Notes under the pieces: model-generated
The model's database searches: none
Told to the model about the DNA's origin: nothing
Seen by the model: the letters and a program-made list of their open reading frames with translations, nothing else
Program-made: the position numbers and the translations under genes
Assembly: GCA_002099365.1 (NCBI GenBank)
Contig: MSED01000002.1
Coordinates: forward strand, 2,914,001 to 2,978,000
Reading direction: 5' to 3'
Length of the DNA stretch: 64,000 bases
Source: Phialophora verrucosa
Taxonomy: Eukaryota > Ascomycota > Eurotiomycetes > Chaetothyriales > Herpotrichiellaceae
Shown here: in pieces, positions 10,902-22,370 of the stretch
Position numbering within the stretch: position 1 is the stretch's first letter
How the letters are laid out: the number at the start of each line of letters is the position of its first letter

Positions 10902-13501
10902 ATGGCGAATAATCTAGGTCTCAATCATGGCGATCAACAGCATGACTCAGTCACCTCTGTCACCGAGTGCATCTTGGGATTGAAGGAGAAAATTGACGAC
11001 AAGGAGCTCCCCGGCTTCAGCGGGCTCATTGACGACTGGTTCAATCCCAATGTCGACGTCGACTCGGAGCAATTCGTCCGGCGGTTCTTGCGCGTCTTCA
11101 AACAGTCCGACCAAGACTTCACCTACGAGAAGATTGTGGGAGACTACGACGACGACGTCCAGGAAATCTTCAATGATTTTGTAGACGGCAAAATCGATGC
11201 CACCGAAGCTGGTCAGCGGTACAACCGGGCCACGGCCGACAAAATCCCCAGACGGCGAGGAGACTTACGCAGAGGAGGTCTCGCCACCGCCATCTCAGGA
11301 GACCCAAATATCCTTTCGGAGCCTATCAATCTGTTAGTGGCAGCTCCCACGAGCATTCCCTCACGGATACGTGCACTTTTTGCAAAGGCCTTCCCCAAGC
11401 TGAAAGATCCCAAGCGCGCCCTGTACATTCCGGTAAGTGACCAAGGTACACGCTCACGTTCTGGCCTGCTGACTCGCCCGAGACGTATAAAAACCTGGAA
11501 TTCATCAATCACGGCCGCACCATTGAGAATACGCCGGCTCTGACTTGTGTGCCGAACACGGCTCAAGATGTCTGTGACATTGTCAAGTTTGCCAAGAAAC
11601 AAAACATGGGTGTTCGAGTCGCGGGCTTCCGTAAGTCTTTTGGTCGTGGGGGAGCCTTGTTTGGCCTGTATGAGCTGACTCGACGATCAGGGCATTCGTG
11701 GTCACCGGTCTTTGGACGTTCCGACAAGAAGCACAGTCAGAACAACGGCGACATTCTCATCTCGACGCTTGGGCTCATCGATGCTTCTGTGCTGCCAAAC
11801 TTCACATCTCTTCCGACGGACATCTTCCAGCCCCGAGCGAAGGACCTGAATTCAATCGTTGTTGTCGATCACAGTTATGTCAAAGGCCCGGCCCTCCGAG
11901 ATGGCAAAAAGTACGTGAGGGTCGGCACGTCGACGACCAACGAGCAACTGCGCAGATGGTGTATCAAAACCGGCAAAGTCACCATGCCTATGAACATTGT
12001 GGAGGTTGAGATCACGATGGGTGGCAGCAATGCCACGATCTGGTATGGCCACACTCAGTCTTGCTCGCGGGGCGAATGCTAACTACGAAACCACAGCCAC
12101 GGCGGTGGAATTAGAAACCCCACCATATCAGACCTTGTCCGAGCCATGGAGTATGTGGACGCAAACGGCACACTTCGCAAGATCGACCTTTCGAACCCCG
12201 ACATTCTTCGAGCAGCCGCTGGCTGTTTCGGCCTCATCGGCGTGGTCACCCATCTTGTGCTCGAACTCGACCCACTGTCCTGTGCACTGATGGAGCCGCG
12301 CAAGGTTCCCGTCATTGAAGCCATCCCACCGCCACCAGATATGCCCGACTCGATGATTCCTGGACCGCTACGACCTAAGCATCCACTGAGTCCGGAACGC
12401 AAAGCCGAGATCCAGCGAGACTTCGAGACCCGGGCAACCACGACAGACTACGCGGAATGGTTCTGGTTCCCGTATTCGAGCGAAGTCTGGGTGAACACAT
12501 GGCACAAGACCCTCGACACATCCAACGCCGTAGACTATCCCAGCGACGCCAAGACCATTCTCCAGGTGCTCGGAACGTTCGCCACGCAGATCGCCCAGGA
12601 CGCTTCGATCATTTTGAAGATAACGCAGGCCCTCCCTGAGACACAGACCAAGCTGCTCACCTGGCTGGCGATGAAGAACCTAGACGACATCGGGCCCAAC
12701 GCCAAGAAGATCAAGACCTGGGTGCCCGACGCGCTGCACTTCCAACGCGGTGTGCAGAACCTCCGCGTCCGGGACCTGGAGGTCGAATTCCCACTTCAAC
12801 CCAAGCTCAAGTCCGCCCCGACTCCCAATGGCGTCCCCAACGCGAACGGACAAAACGGCGACGGCGCGGTCTCGTCTCCACAAAACTCAGACGTCGACCT
12901 CCTCCTCGTCCAGCGCGCCTGGTGGGACGCCATCCTCGCCGCCTACGCCGCCATCAAGACCTGCCCGCAACGCATGCCGCTGGAGATGCGCATCATGGCG
13001 GGCTCGAACGTGACCCTCGCGCCCCAACGCGGTCACAAGCTCGGCACCTGCGCCATCGAAATCCTCACCCTCCACAACGTGGCAGACATCTGGCCCGCGT
13101 ACGCGCAGGGCGTGCTCGACAAGTGGACCGGATATAGAAACTCGGAAGGCGCATTGGTGCCCGTGCGCCCTCACTGGGCGAAAGAATGGTACGGCTACAC
13201 GGTCAAGGGGCGACCGTGGGAAGAAGTGCTCCGCAACGAGGAGAGTCCGAACGGCGGCTTCAAGGACGAGATCGCCGAGTGGAGGGGCCTGGTCGGCCGA
13301 TTAGCCCGCCGCGACGGCTGGACGGCACTCGATGCCAGACGGCGCTTCGGCAACGACGTCCTCGACTGGTTGTTCTGGGGCCAGGACGGCCCCGCGAGGC
13401 TGAGCGGCAGCACCATCGCCAGCGCCGACGACGCCGCGAAGTTGAAGTCCAAGAGCCAAAGCCGAGCGAGGAGGTTGTTGAAGAGTTGTTTCGGGAAGTA
13501 G
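10902..13501 (+). CDS. FAD-linked sugar-1,4-lactone oxidase-like protein
   Basis: Four exons (10902-11432, 11483-11630, 11691-12042, 12097-13501) with introns of 50, 60 and 54 bases give 811 residues. The third intron has a perfect GCTAAC branch site. A PCMH-type FAD-binding domain starts near residue 185: TCVPNTAQDVCDIVKFAKK, then GFRHSWSP in the flavin-contact position, and CHGGGIRNPTISDLV after the third junction. The C-terminal half has the ALO-like end of D-arabinono-1,4-lactone and L-gulonolactone oxidases (FQRGVQNLRVRDLEVEFPL). Such enzymes oxidise aldono-lactones with oxygen to ascorbate-type products. The protein is about 250 residues longer than yeast Alo1 because of an N-terminal extension of unknown role. 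No signal peptide is seen. The exact substrate is unknown. Confidence 0.82.
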
Positions 13502-14174
13502 TCCCACACCAGGCAGTTAGACGCAAGAAGGAGGAAACCTCTCGGTTTAAAAATGGAGGATGTAATAGCCGGGGATGTTGGCATGTTGGCATGTTGACAT
13601 TTTGGAGTGACAAAAAGTCGGCATCTTGAAACTATAGCAGTGTATTGAATTGGATGTTGGTTGGATCCGGGAACTTGGCTCACGAGAACGGCGCTCGATC
13701 TTTTGGGCCAACAATGATCCCGACGAATGCCTGCCTGCCTGCCTGCCTGCCTCACGACCATGGTTAACAATTATTTATCCGCACCTTGGCTGCGAATGTT
13801 GATGTGGATGAGTGGCAGAGCGGAGTAAAGAAGGGGGTGAAATAAAGCACGATACCATGATTACGAAGTGACGAGGATGATGGATTAAAGATACTCATAT
13901 ACTACACTATTGGCCGTGGGTAATGTCATTACCTACTTTTATGCTGCTGATGCTGCTACTACCACCGCCGCAGGAAAGGTACAGGTCGAGAGCGCCTCAG
14001 AACCTGCAACGACCTGAACCTTCCGGAAAATAAAATCCGTTTGCTCTGTATATTCAGGTCCTTTCGTCACTGACATTCCTCTACATACAGGAGACTCTAC
14101 GTGTGAATCTAAAGTGTCTAGCTAGACTCGGAAAAGACCCTCCCTTCGAGCACAAGCAACCTCCTTCCTCCAAA
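13502..14174. other. Convergent 3' region with a (TGCC)n run
   Basis: About 670 bases between two converging genes. It holds about six tandem TGCC units at 13728-13752 and short TGC-rich runs near 13945. No gene is supported. Confidence 0.5.
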
Positions 14175-15943
14175 TCAATACCCCTTCTTCCGATCCACGA
14201 CGTTGAACATCTTTTCCCCTCGCTCCCGCCTCTCCCAATTCGTGATGAACAAGTCATACGCCCGATCACTATACTCCTTGCCCAACCCGCTCACGTGGGG
14301 CGTGAGGATCGTGTTCTTGGCGCTCCACAACGGATCCCCCTCGGGAAGGGGTTCCGGGTCCGCGACATCCAACGCCGCCCCGACGAGCACCTCGTCGTTC
14401 AAGGCCTTGACGAGCGCGGGCTGGTCGATCAGGCCTCCTCTCGCGATGTTGATGAGGAACGCCGACTTTGACTTCTTGTCAGGCTGGTCGGCGGGCGGGT
14501 TACTCTTGGCGAGGATTTCGAACTCGGCGGTGCTGAACAAGTGGCGCGTCGCGGGCGTGAGTGGGAGGGCGATGATCAGGGCGTCGAGCCCGGAGGCGAG
14601 GAAGGTGTGGAGGCTGGCTTTCGTGGTCCCTGAATACCACGCCCGAGGGACCGTGCCGTCGGGGTCGCCCGTGCCGGGGACGATGTAGCCTCTGTCTTTT
14701 CGGGATTCTGTAATAATACCATGGCATGGATGTCAGTGGAAATGTTGGGGTCAGGGTCACGGCAGTCGATATAATAATCCATCCTACGCGCCGCGCCGGC
14801 CGGGGGTGATTCGATTCATCATGAGCTAGCCGCCAAGCGTAACGTACCTGCTGTGGAGCGTGGACCGGCCGTGTAAGCGTGCACATGGGCTCCCATGGCG
14901 TGGAACACTCTGGCGGCTTCAAGACAATAAAGAAAAAAAGAAACATTGTCAGCACAGCTCCGGCTCACCCCCGAGAAAGGCGCTCACTCACCTTGTCGCC
15001 CTATACTTCCGTACCCGGCGACGCCTACCGTCTTCCCCACCCAATCCGTCACCCCCATGAGTATTTTCCGATCAGGCTTCCACTGGTGCGCCTTCTGTCC
15101 CTCGTAGAGCAAATTGTAGTGCTTGCTGGCCACCAACGTGGCCATGATGATCCATTCCGAGATCGGTGGCCCGTGAATGCCCGAACTGGTCGTGATGGGG
15201 ATGTCGCTGTCGGTGAAGATGGGGTGGTTGGTGTAGTGGTCGACGCCCGCGGAGAAGAGATGGATGAGTTTGAGGCTGGAGCGATTAGCTTGGGAAGAAA
15301 TCCAGCCCACAGGGTTTCAGGGCGGGAGGCTCGGAATTTGAAAGGTAGCAGACAGAGAGAGAGAGACATACTTTGGAGCATCTTCCGGCTTAGCAGGAAG
15401 GGATCCGAGGGTGATCAGGATGGTGGCCGTTTTCCATAGTTCTATACCGGCCCATCACAATCATAATCAGCACACGGACTGAGCATTTTCGTAGCGGAAA
15501 CCAAAGAGGAACATCTCCCCGGTAGCGCACAAGACTCCTCCTTGACAAATTGACAGCGCATCAAGAACTCCGGGAGCCTCGAGCGAATTCCCCACACACC
15601 AACGAAGAACTCTCCCCACCAGCTCACATATAGCGCACTATATCAGAAGAAAGAACAACCCATGGCTTACCGACAGGGACCATGCGCGAAGCAATCCGCT
15701 TCCGTTCCGCCGCTTGTCCACGCTGAGAATCGTCCATGGGGGGAAAGGCCACAGACGTGGTAATTACTGACCTGTAGGGACACCCTTTGTCATGTCACCG
15801 CCCCACGGATTGGACGAGACGTCCAGCTGCAAGTACGTGATCTCAATGTAGGGGAACCGTCGTTTGATCTCGGCGGTGATGTGCTTGGGTTCGGGTTCCC
15901 AGAGGACGATGAGGAGATGTTCTTTATCCGGACCGCCACCCAT
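14175..15943 (-). CDS. D-isomer-specific 2-hydroxyacid dehydrogenase
   Basis: Five exons are proposed: 15943-15772, 15441-15372, 15275-14992, 14916-14848 and 14707-14175. All junctions have GT-AG ends and the phases close to give 375 residues. The first intron is long (330 bases). The NAD-binding Rossmann motif GYGSIGR lies in the middle. The catalytic residues typical of the family are present: Arg in INIARGGLID, Glu in ADPEPLPEGDPL and His in LTPHVSG. The enzyme should interconvert a 2-keto acid and a D-2-hydroxy acid in the cytosol. The fungal branch includes glyoxylate/hydroxypyruvate-type reductases, but the substrate cannot be told. The ATG at 15943 is chosen over an in-frame GTG upstream. 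The 70- and 69-base exons are small but needed to restore the domain. Confidence 0.85.
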
Positions 15944-16356
15944 TGTCGCTGATGGCCGTGGCACGGAACGCGGTTACGGGGAAGTACAGTAAAAGACGGG
16001 GGTCGGGAGAGGTGTAACTACAGCAGGTGGCTGACTGACTGACTGACTGATTGTTGGGGGGCCAAGAACGGGTGATATACTCGCAGATACAGCAACTCGC
16101 AGGGGAGGCGAGCATTGTGAATAACGCCAGGATGTGGCGCCATCTGGCCATTGTCGGAGATAAACGGTAGGCGAGGATCTGTCATGAGTAATCCAATCGG
16201 CCAGACTCCAGGGAGACCGACTTCGCTGAGCATGCAACATTCTATGCCGTATCTTCGTACACGTGCCAGTAGTCATACTGCTTTGATGCATACGCCCTCA
16301 ATAACGCCCACGCTCGGTGACGCCAAGACGAAAACATCAACACCAAAACTCCTCCG
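15944..16356. other. Intergenic region with a (GACT)n microsatellite
   Basis: About 400 bases between the dehydrogenase start and the polo kinase stop. A tandem GACT run of about five units lies near 16029-16050. Confidence 0.5.
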
Positions 16357-19300
16357 TCATGAATGCCTCGACACCCCTCTACTCACTCCGTCGCCATCGC
16401 CGCCGAATCTGCCGACGGTTACCCACTGCAGCTTGATCTGTTTGTCGCTTCGGCGTTCCTGTAGTCCGCTCCATCCGAGTCTCTCTTCGCCCATCTTCCC
16501 CAATCCACCTTCCTTGATCCAACATCCGATCACAGCACGGACCCAACACAATTTCTCCTTGATCTCATTCGTACGCACGATTTCCATCTCGGAGCGGCGC
16601 AATGAATCCGTCATAATATCTTCCAGAGGCAAGCTCAACTCGTCTCGTCGCTCCATTGCTTCACTGCTCACTATACCGTGATTTGCAAGGCCGACGGCGT
16701 CAGTTGGCATAAGGTACACGCAGTTGACTTGCCAGTGGCCGTTCCCTGCGCCTGTCTCGGAAACCTGCTTATGGACTGTGATCTTGGTGTGGTCGGGGAA
16801 GTTGAATTGAAGTCCCCCATCTGCGAACCTCCACACAGTGACGTTGCCGACTCGTTGGTAAAAGTGGATAAAGTGTTCGCTCTTCCTGTCGCTGCTGGCG
16901 CCGTGACCCCCTTGTTTGTTCATGTACTTCCCAAACTTGTCCAAGAGCGCGACTTCCTTCATGCGTTCGGCCTCGCTGCCAGACAGAGTGGCCTGGATGG
17001 CGTTCGCTGCAGCCACCTGATTTGGGTGCGCGTTGAGATCGAGCAAGAAATTGCTTGCAGGAACGTCTAGACGGAACATCCCCATCGCGTAGTCGCTTTG
17101 CTCGTAGAACTCCACGTCCTCAGCATCTGGTCCTTGCGGCACAAACTGGTACTCCAGCCCCTTCGCACGTTTGATTGTGTGAGTACTTGCATTCCTGACG
17201 ACGACACAGCTGCTAGGCATCTTGTTGTCTTCTGACGTCTTGAGCACCATTCCAACCGTCCCATCAGTGAGTATATAAGCAATCCCGTGCCGTGTAGAGT
17301 AGTCTACCCATTTCTCGACTCTAGGGTAACTGGATCGTGGTCGGATTTTGCGCGTGCCATATGCCGATCTTGGTCGCTTGTCCAGAGTGCCTCTGGGATC
17401 AAGGGCCGTGTGCAAGTCTTGAAGGCAACGAAGAACGGCCGAACTCGAAGAATTAGGCACTAAGGAAGCCTGATCTGCTCTGGTGATGATTCTGGGCTGA
17501 GGTTTAGGCACCGATGTCTGCAGATTTGGTTCGAGCCGTGACGCTGCGCGCGGATGTGGCAATCCTCTTGCAGAGTCTTGCTCCTTGTCTGATGTTAGCG
17601 GCGCTATATTCCTGTCATCTCCTGTGGTAGGCTGCAGCACGCGAGTACCGACATCTGCCGAAGAACCAGAGGAAGAGGAGCCAGGGCGAACCAGCATGGC
17701 TTGTGCTGGAGCCGCCAGCCGCTGAATACTTCTCCCAGGCTTATCGTCGGACCGCAGGGGAAGGCCGGCGGTACCACTTTTGACCCTCCGGCTCTCTGGC
17801 CTTGCCTGGTCTGCTGTGTGTCTCGCAATCTCACCTACCGCTTCAGGAGCTGTATGCGATCTTGGCAGCGTCTTGGAGATCTGTGATACGGGTTCTCGTA
17901 TTGTGGTGCTTCTCGTTGTGCGGATTGTGGCCGCTCTCAAGGGACGTTCTCTCAAGAGTGCTTGAAGATGAATTCCAGTGGGCTGTGGTTCCTTTGGTCC
18001 ATCAACATCTTCGTGGTCAACGAGAACTCGTCGGATAGCGCCTGCTGGTAGCGCCTGTTGTCTTTGTTGTGCTGCAAAGCTTTGAACGGGTCTCGATGCA
18101 GCGACGGGCATAGACGATGGTGCTCTTGCAGCGGGATTTGGCGGTAATTCAGCATCAACGCTCGAGGCAGCCGAGGCCGCAGATTGTTCTGATCTCTCTG
18201 CAACAGGCTTGCGACTGCGGACTCGCGATGGGAGGAGAGGATGCTTTTGACGGGCCGTCCACTCGGCATGGGCGTCAGAGAACTGCTTGTAAAGAGTCCC
18301 TGCTGGTAAGGGGACGACTGGAGCGCAGCCCTCTCTGTTCTCGGCCTCGATCTCCACCAATGTCGAAATGTTGACACCAACACCGACGCCAGCGCGGGGG
18401 CGACCATCTGAGCCGATACCGACACCACATTCACGGCAAATTCTGCTGTGGCTGATACCATAACCCGACACTACCTTGTCTCCACGAGGATCGGCATTTT
18501 CAAGCCACGAAGGCTTTTTGCTCAGACATGAGATGTCCAACGTATCGGCGATGGCCCCCATGGTAAAAAACTCGTGCTCCACCAGCTCGTCCATCTCGGG
18601 CCTTTCCGTAGAGTTGAGGTTCAGGCACGAGGCGACAAAATCCTTGGCCGGTTGAGGGATATAATTCTTAGTGTCAATCTTCCATTCGTACTCTAGCGTC
18701 CTGAGCTTGGTATAAATCTCTTGTTGAGTTTTAGACTGGAAGGGAGGTGTGCCCACAAGCATTGCGTAGCAGATGACTCCAACGGCCCATGTGTCGACCT
18801 TGTTATCGTGACCGCGATTGCTTGATTTGCTCAGAATCTCGGGGGCGATGTAGTTGGGTGTACCGCAGAGGGTTGTTCGGCGGTCGTGCTCATCGGCCAT
18901 AACTGCGGCCAAGCCAAAATCCCCAATCTTGATATTCATCCGAGTATCGAGGAAGATATTGCCCATCTTCAAGTCCCGGTGGATGACTGATCGTTTATGC
19001 ATATACTTGACTCCCCCACAGATCTGGACCATGTATCGTCGGACCTCAGGGAGGCTCAGGCATGCGCGCGCCTTGACCATTTCGGTGAGACTGCCGTTGG
19101 GACACATCTGAAGGACGACATAGGTGTGCTCGTCGATAGTGAAAGCACGAAGGAACTCGACAATGTTGGGATGATGCATCTTAGCATGAATCTGTAGTTC
19201 TGTCCGGAATTTCTCCATCATCTTCTTTTGCTCTACCTTTGCCTTGACAACTTTCAGAGCAAATACTTCGGAAGATGCTTTCGACTTTCCCTCAAAGCAG

Positions 19301-19518
19301 ACTGCGAACCCTCCTTTTCCTAACTTCCTGCCCATGATGTACGTTTCTGGGGATGAGCCTGGCTCCGTGATCGAGGTCGGCGGTCTCCATCTGTCGTCTA
19401 TGCGATCAGGATTTGTAGGCTTTTCTTCGGGCTTTGGTCTTGACTCTGGTTTCGGTCTCTTGGTGGCCTTTGGAGGGGCCATGGGGAGATTTGCTGATCG
19501 AGGCGAAAGAACCTCCAT
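16357..19518 (-). CDS. plkA: Polo-like kinase (Cdc5/PlkA type)
   Basis: Single-exon gene of 1053 residues from the ATG at 19518. An in-frame stop lies just upstream at 19567-19569 and the codon at 19566 is GTG, so the ATG is preferred. The Ser/Thr kinase domain (about 59-320) has LGKGGFA, the lysine in ALKVVKAK, HRDLKMGN, DFGLA and a T-loop TLCGTPNYIAPE. The C-terminal polo-box region keeps the phosphopeptide pincer: Trp in KWVDYST near 737, and His and Lys in FPDHTKI near 910. Polo kinases control mitotic entry, spindle poles and cytokinesis, and dock on primed phosphoproteins through the polo boxes. The Ser/Pro/Arg-rich linker of about 400 residues is much longer than in animal Plk1, which is known for filamentous fungi. 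Confidence 0.95.
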   Translation of the reverse strand: MEVLSPRSANLPMAPPKATKRPKPESRPKPEEKPTNPDRIDDRWRPPTSITEPGSSPETYIMGRKLGKGGFAVCFEGKSKASSEVFALKVVKAKVEQKKMMEKFRTELQIHAKMHHPNIVEFLRAFTIDEHTYVVLQMCPNGSLTEMVKARACLSLPEVRRYMVQICGGVKYMHKRSVIHRDLKMGNIFLDTRMNIKIGDFGLAAVMADEHDRRTTLCGTPNYIAPEILSKSSNRGHDNKVDTWAVGVICYAMLVGTPPFQSKTQQEIYTKLRTLEYEWKIDTKNYIPQPAKDFVASCLNLNSTERPEMDELVEHEFFTMGAIADTLDISCLSKKPSWLENADPRGDKVVSGYGISHSRICRECGVGIGSDGRPRAGVGVGVNISTLVEIEAENREGCAPVVPLPAGTLYKQFSDAHAEWTARQKHPLLPSRVRSRKPVAERSEQSAASAASSVDAELPPNPAARAPSSMPVAASRPVQSFAAQQRQQALPAGAIRRVLVDHEDVDGPKEPQPTGIHLQALLRERPLRAATIRTTRSTTIREPVSQISKTLPRSHTAPEAVGEIARHTADQARPESRRVKSGTAGLPLRSDDKPGRSIQRLAAPAQAMLVRPGSSSSGSSADVGTRVLQPTTGDDRNIAPLTSDKEQDSARGLPHPRAASRLEPNLQTSVPKPQPRIITRADQASLVPNSSSSAVLRCLQDLHTALDPRGTLDKRPRSAYGTRKIRPRSSYPRVEKWVDYSTRHGIAYILTDGTVGMVLKTSEDNKMPSSCVVVRNASTHTIKRAKGLEYQFVPQGPDAEDVEFYEQSDYAMGMFRLDVPASNFLLDLNAHPNQVAAANAIQATLSGSEAERMKEVALLDKFGKYMNKQGGHGASSDRKSEHFIHFYQRVGNVTVWRFADGGLQFNFPDHTKITVHKQVSETGAGNGHWQVNCVYLMPTDAVGLANHGIVSSEAMERRDELSLPLEDIMTDSLRRSEMEIVRTNEIKEKLCWVRAVIGCWIKEGGLGKMGEERLGWSGLQERRSDKQIKLQWVTVGRFGGDGDGVSRGVSRHS

Positions 19519-19965
19519 AGCAGGTATGGGGGCGTGTGTAGGCAGAAAAGTGCCTTTCACCGCCACTTAATAGTCGAGTGATCAGGTGAATGATGGATGA
19601 AGGTCCAATGCAGTGGCATGCAGACCATGACAAAAAGAGACCAAAAGTAAACATTTACTAGGCCCAGTTTGGAAGTCAGGCTCTCTAGGCTGTGTGCGCA
19701 ACCGTAGTCGCCCGTTAACTTGGTGAGGGGCATGCCCGTCAAAGCCGCCGACGGCTCCGAGCTGCCTTGAGGCCTAAGCGAACCCAGCCTAAAGTCACGC
19801 AGGCGGTGGCCTTCACATAAACCTGCGCTTGATGGACTCACAGGCAACCCAGACAATGATGGGAGAGCATGTATAATGGCCATGCCAGCCTAAGGCCTGC
19901 TGTGGCTTTTCCACATGTCCTGTGTTGATGGCGGTTCGGTCACCAATTGAGGACTTGGTCTGAAG
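19519..19965. promoter_or_regulatory. Divergent promoter between polo kinase and OPA3 genes
   Basis: A 447-base region that must carry both promoters. I see no confident TATA box or known operator. Confidence 0.4.
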
Positions 19966-20890
19966 ATGTCGCTGGCTCTGAAATTCACCTCTCTTGCTGT
20001 CCGTACTTTGTCCAAACCAATAGCCGTGAGTGTCCTTGCAAAGCTACTAGGAAGGACTTTGCTGAAATACGAAGAACTACATCAAGAGACAAGCTCGTGA
20101 ACATGAGGGCTTCCGACGAACCTGCATCTCCTTCGCCCAGACCCTGCACAGAATTGACATGCGATGGCGGATCGGTCTTCTACAAGACGCAGCTGCTATT
20201 GAGAAGCAGGTCGCCAAAGAAGCGGCCGCCGATGCTGCGAAGAAACACAAGCACACCAACGTTCCTACAGTCAAAACAGAAGCCCAGACAAAAGCCGACG
20301 AGGAAGCTGCCGCCAAAGCTGCGAAGGAAGTAAACGAACCTCCAAAGCCCCGGCCCAAACCAAAGATCAGACCTCTTTCCGAAGCCAAGGCGATCGAGAC
20401 GGGCGCCAACTTCATAAGCGAGACTTTCCTCTTCGGCGTAGCAGCTAGTCTGATACTGTTTGAGTCATGGCGGCAAGGTCGCAAGTCGAATCAACGGCGG
20501 AACGACGTGGCCGAAAGGTTGGCAGAATTGGAAGAGTCGGAGAAGGCGGCCCGGCTAGCATTGGTCGAACTGGAGAGGGAGGTTCTACGGCTGAGGGCGA
20601 AGGAGAAGAACGGCAGACCCAACGGAGCGGCGAGAATACTACCAAAGGAAATATATGAAGATAGAGCTGAGGAGGAAGAAAAGCCTGCTAGTTGGTTTTC
20701 CCGAATTAAATCGCTTGTCTCGCCGGATCAGGAAGATAAGGAAGCGAAAGAATCACTCGCAAACAACGAGCCTGGGCCCGCAGAAAAGATTCTCAAACAG
20801 TCTGAAATGGCTCTCGAAGAGAAACGCAAGCAACAGCAGGCTCTTGAAGCGGCGGAAACGAAAACTCCTTCGCAAGATCCCAAGCAGTAA
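19966..20890 (+). CDS. OPA3-like mitochondrial protein
   Basis: Two exons (19966-20025 and 20075-20890) with a 49-base intron give 291 residues. The N-terminus MSLALKFTSLAVRTLSKPIA followed across the junction by NYIKRQAREHEGFR is the OPA3 signature, and the same intron position just after the first 20 residues supports the model. A hydrophobic segment, FISETFLFGVAASLILFE, is followed by a coiled coil (LAELEESEKAARLALVELEREVLRL). An Ala/Lys-rich insert lies before the membrane segment and an acidic, Gln-rich tail follows. OPA3 proteins sit in the mitochondrial membranes and affect mitochondrial shape and lipid metabolism; their biochemical activity is unknown. The fungal form is longer than human OPA3 (about 180 residues) because of the insert and tail. 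Confidence 0.88.
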
Positions 20891-21025
20891 GAGTCTTGTG
20901 GAAGGAATGGATTTGTTTCCACGGCATCTGCCAGCTTGGCAAGAAGATGATACTGATCGGAAGTCGCAACTCATCACTGTACATTACACCGTCACAAAAG
21001 ATACCCCAAATCCAAAGGTCAGAAT

Positions 21026-21792
21026 ATGTTTCGAGCCAAATTCTCTAGGAAAATTCGTGCCCGACCGGAATGGCGTGCGCTGGGGCCTGCTCTTCTTGCT
21101 TCAAAAGAAGATGACTTTCAAGGTATCAATAACCGTCACAGTACCAGAGTATGCTGACAACACCCGCCAGAAGACGACAGGTGCATGTGCGACTTATCAT
21201 TGCCCTTCTCGAAGAATCGTTCCCTATCAATGCTCAATGTACTTTTGTTGTGGAGTTCCGAACCCCCGACCTCACACCAAGACCAAGTCCGATCATTTCT
21301 CGCAAATGGGAAGCATGGGGATGGAGCCTTTGTCGTCGTGCTGGTTGACAGCAGCAATGACCCTGGCATTGCGTTGAGAAAGTACTCCAATCTGCAGACT
21401 GGGCGAGTCCAGCTTTAACTGCTACATCCGTAACCCAGATTCTAACGATAGCCAGGCTGCTCTCTCTTCCACCCGTGCCCGCTCTCCTCACGCTGTCAGT
21501 AGAAGGCATTCTACCTTCACTGCACCGCTACATTGAAGAACTGCAGAAGGAGGATCAGATCAGGCTTCCACAAATACCACTGCCTAGTGAGCTGGTGGCT
21601 CGCGCCACCGTTTCGGTCCAACCTCTTACACAACACAATGCGCAGCTTTTGACCCGTCTTTGTCACTCGATTCGGGAATTGGAGGAATCTACAAGGACGG
21701 ATGATGGGCAAATGAGTCTTCTACACCACCTGGGACCGATTGTCACCAAGGACATTGTAGACTTTTGGGGGGACGAATGGGTCGTCAACTAA
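21026..21792 (+). CDS. Conserved-looking protein of unknown function, about 221 residues
   Basis: I do not recognise the family. The model has exon 1 at 21026-21122, a clear 48-base intron (GTATCA...CTGAC...CAG), exon 2 from 21171, and exon 3 at 21456-21792 ending in WGDEWVVN. The second acceptor is convincing (TTCTAACGATAGCCAG), but no good GT donor of the right phase lies close before it. Either a GC donor at 21403 (GCGAGT, 53-base intron) or a GTACTC donor at 21382 (74-base intron) fits the phase. The N-terminus is basic (MFRAKFSRKIRARPEWR), as in mitochondrial targeting peptides. The middle (AFVVVLVDSS) looks like a beta strand of a folded domain and the C-terminal part is helical. The start lies about 135 bases after the OPA3 stop. 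Confidence 0.55.
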
Positions 21793-22370
21793 TGAGGGGA
21801 CAAAAGACGGCAGGAGTGAAGAAAGCTACTGGAGCTACTATCGGGCGTGTCCTAATGGGCGAGCATGGTGGTTTCGTTCAATTCTAGTACAGTGCTATTG
21901 ATAGACACCACGAGAAACAAAAGGCTGACCGTGCGAGTAGACTGAAAATCCCTCCCCAATTCCGCAGGACATTGCGGGTGCCTGGAGCCAAGCTGATGAC
22001 GGATCATTAATTACGCCCTGGATTGCGCGTTGGTGGCTTCACAGCCACAGGCACAATATTGTGGCAATGGAGACCAGCCGCTCTGAATGGAGGGCTGAAG
22101 GGCAGGTCTGCCTAACCGCGGGTTCCGCTGTAGCGCCGTTCGTATGTCATAGTCAGTGTGAGCAGTCGCAAGCAACAAGCATCAGAAACATGTTACAGGC
22201 CCCTCGTGCAATCTGAATCTGATTGCGACCAGGACAAGGCCTCCAAGCTTCGGTCTCGTAATTCTTTACTTTCACATCCTCGCACTTTCTCCAAGACCAA
22301 GCAGATGTTCGTCCAGCAATTACTGCCCGCCCTCTAATCTCACTCACCTCTACGCGCGCATGTCCTGATC
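21793..22370. promoter_or_regulatory. Upstream region of the myosin I gene
   Basis: About 580 bases without a gene. The last 150 bases are C/T-rich, as in fungal leaders, and should hold the myosin promoter and 5' UTR. Confidence 0.4.

Noticed and set aside
20655..21377. 240-codon open frame overlapping the OPA3 end and the next gene
   Set aside because: The first part is a shadow of the OPA3 coding region. The rest overlaps a spliced model in another frame with better start, introns and composition.
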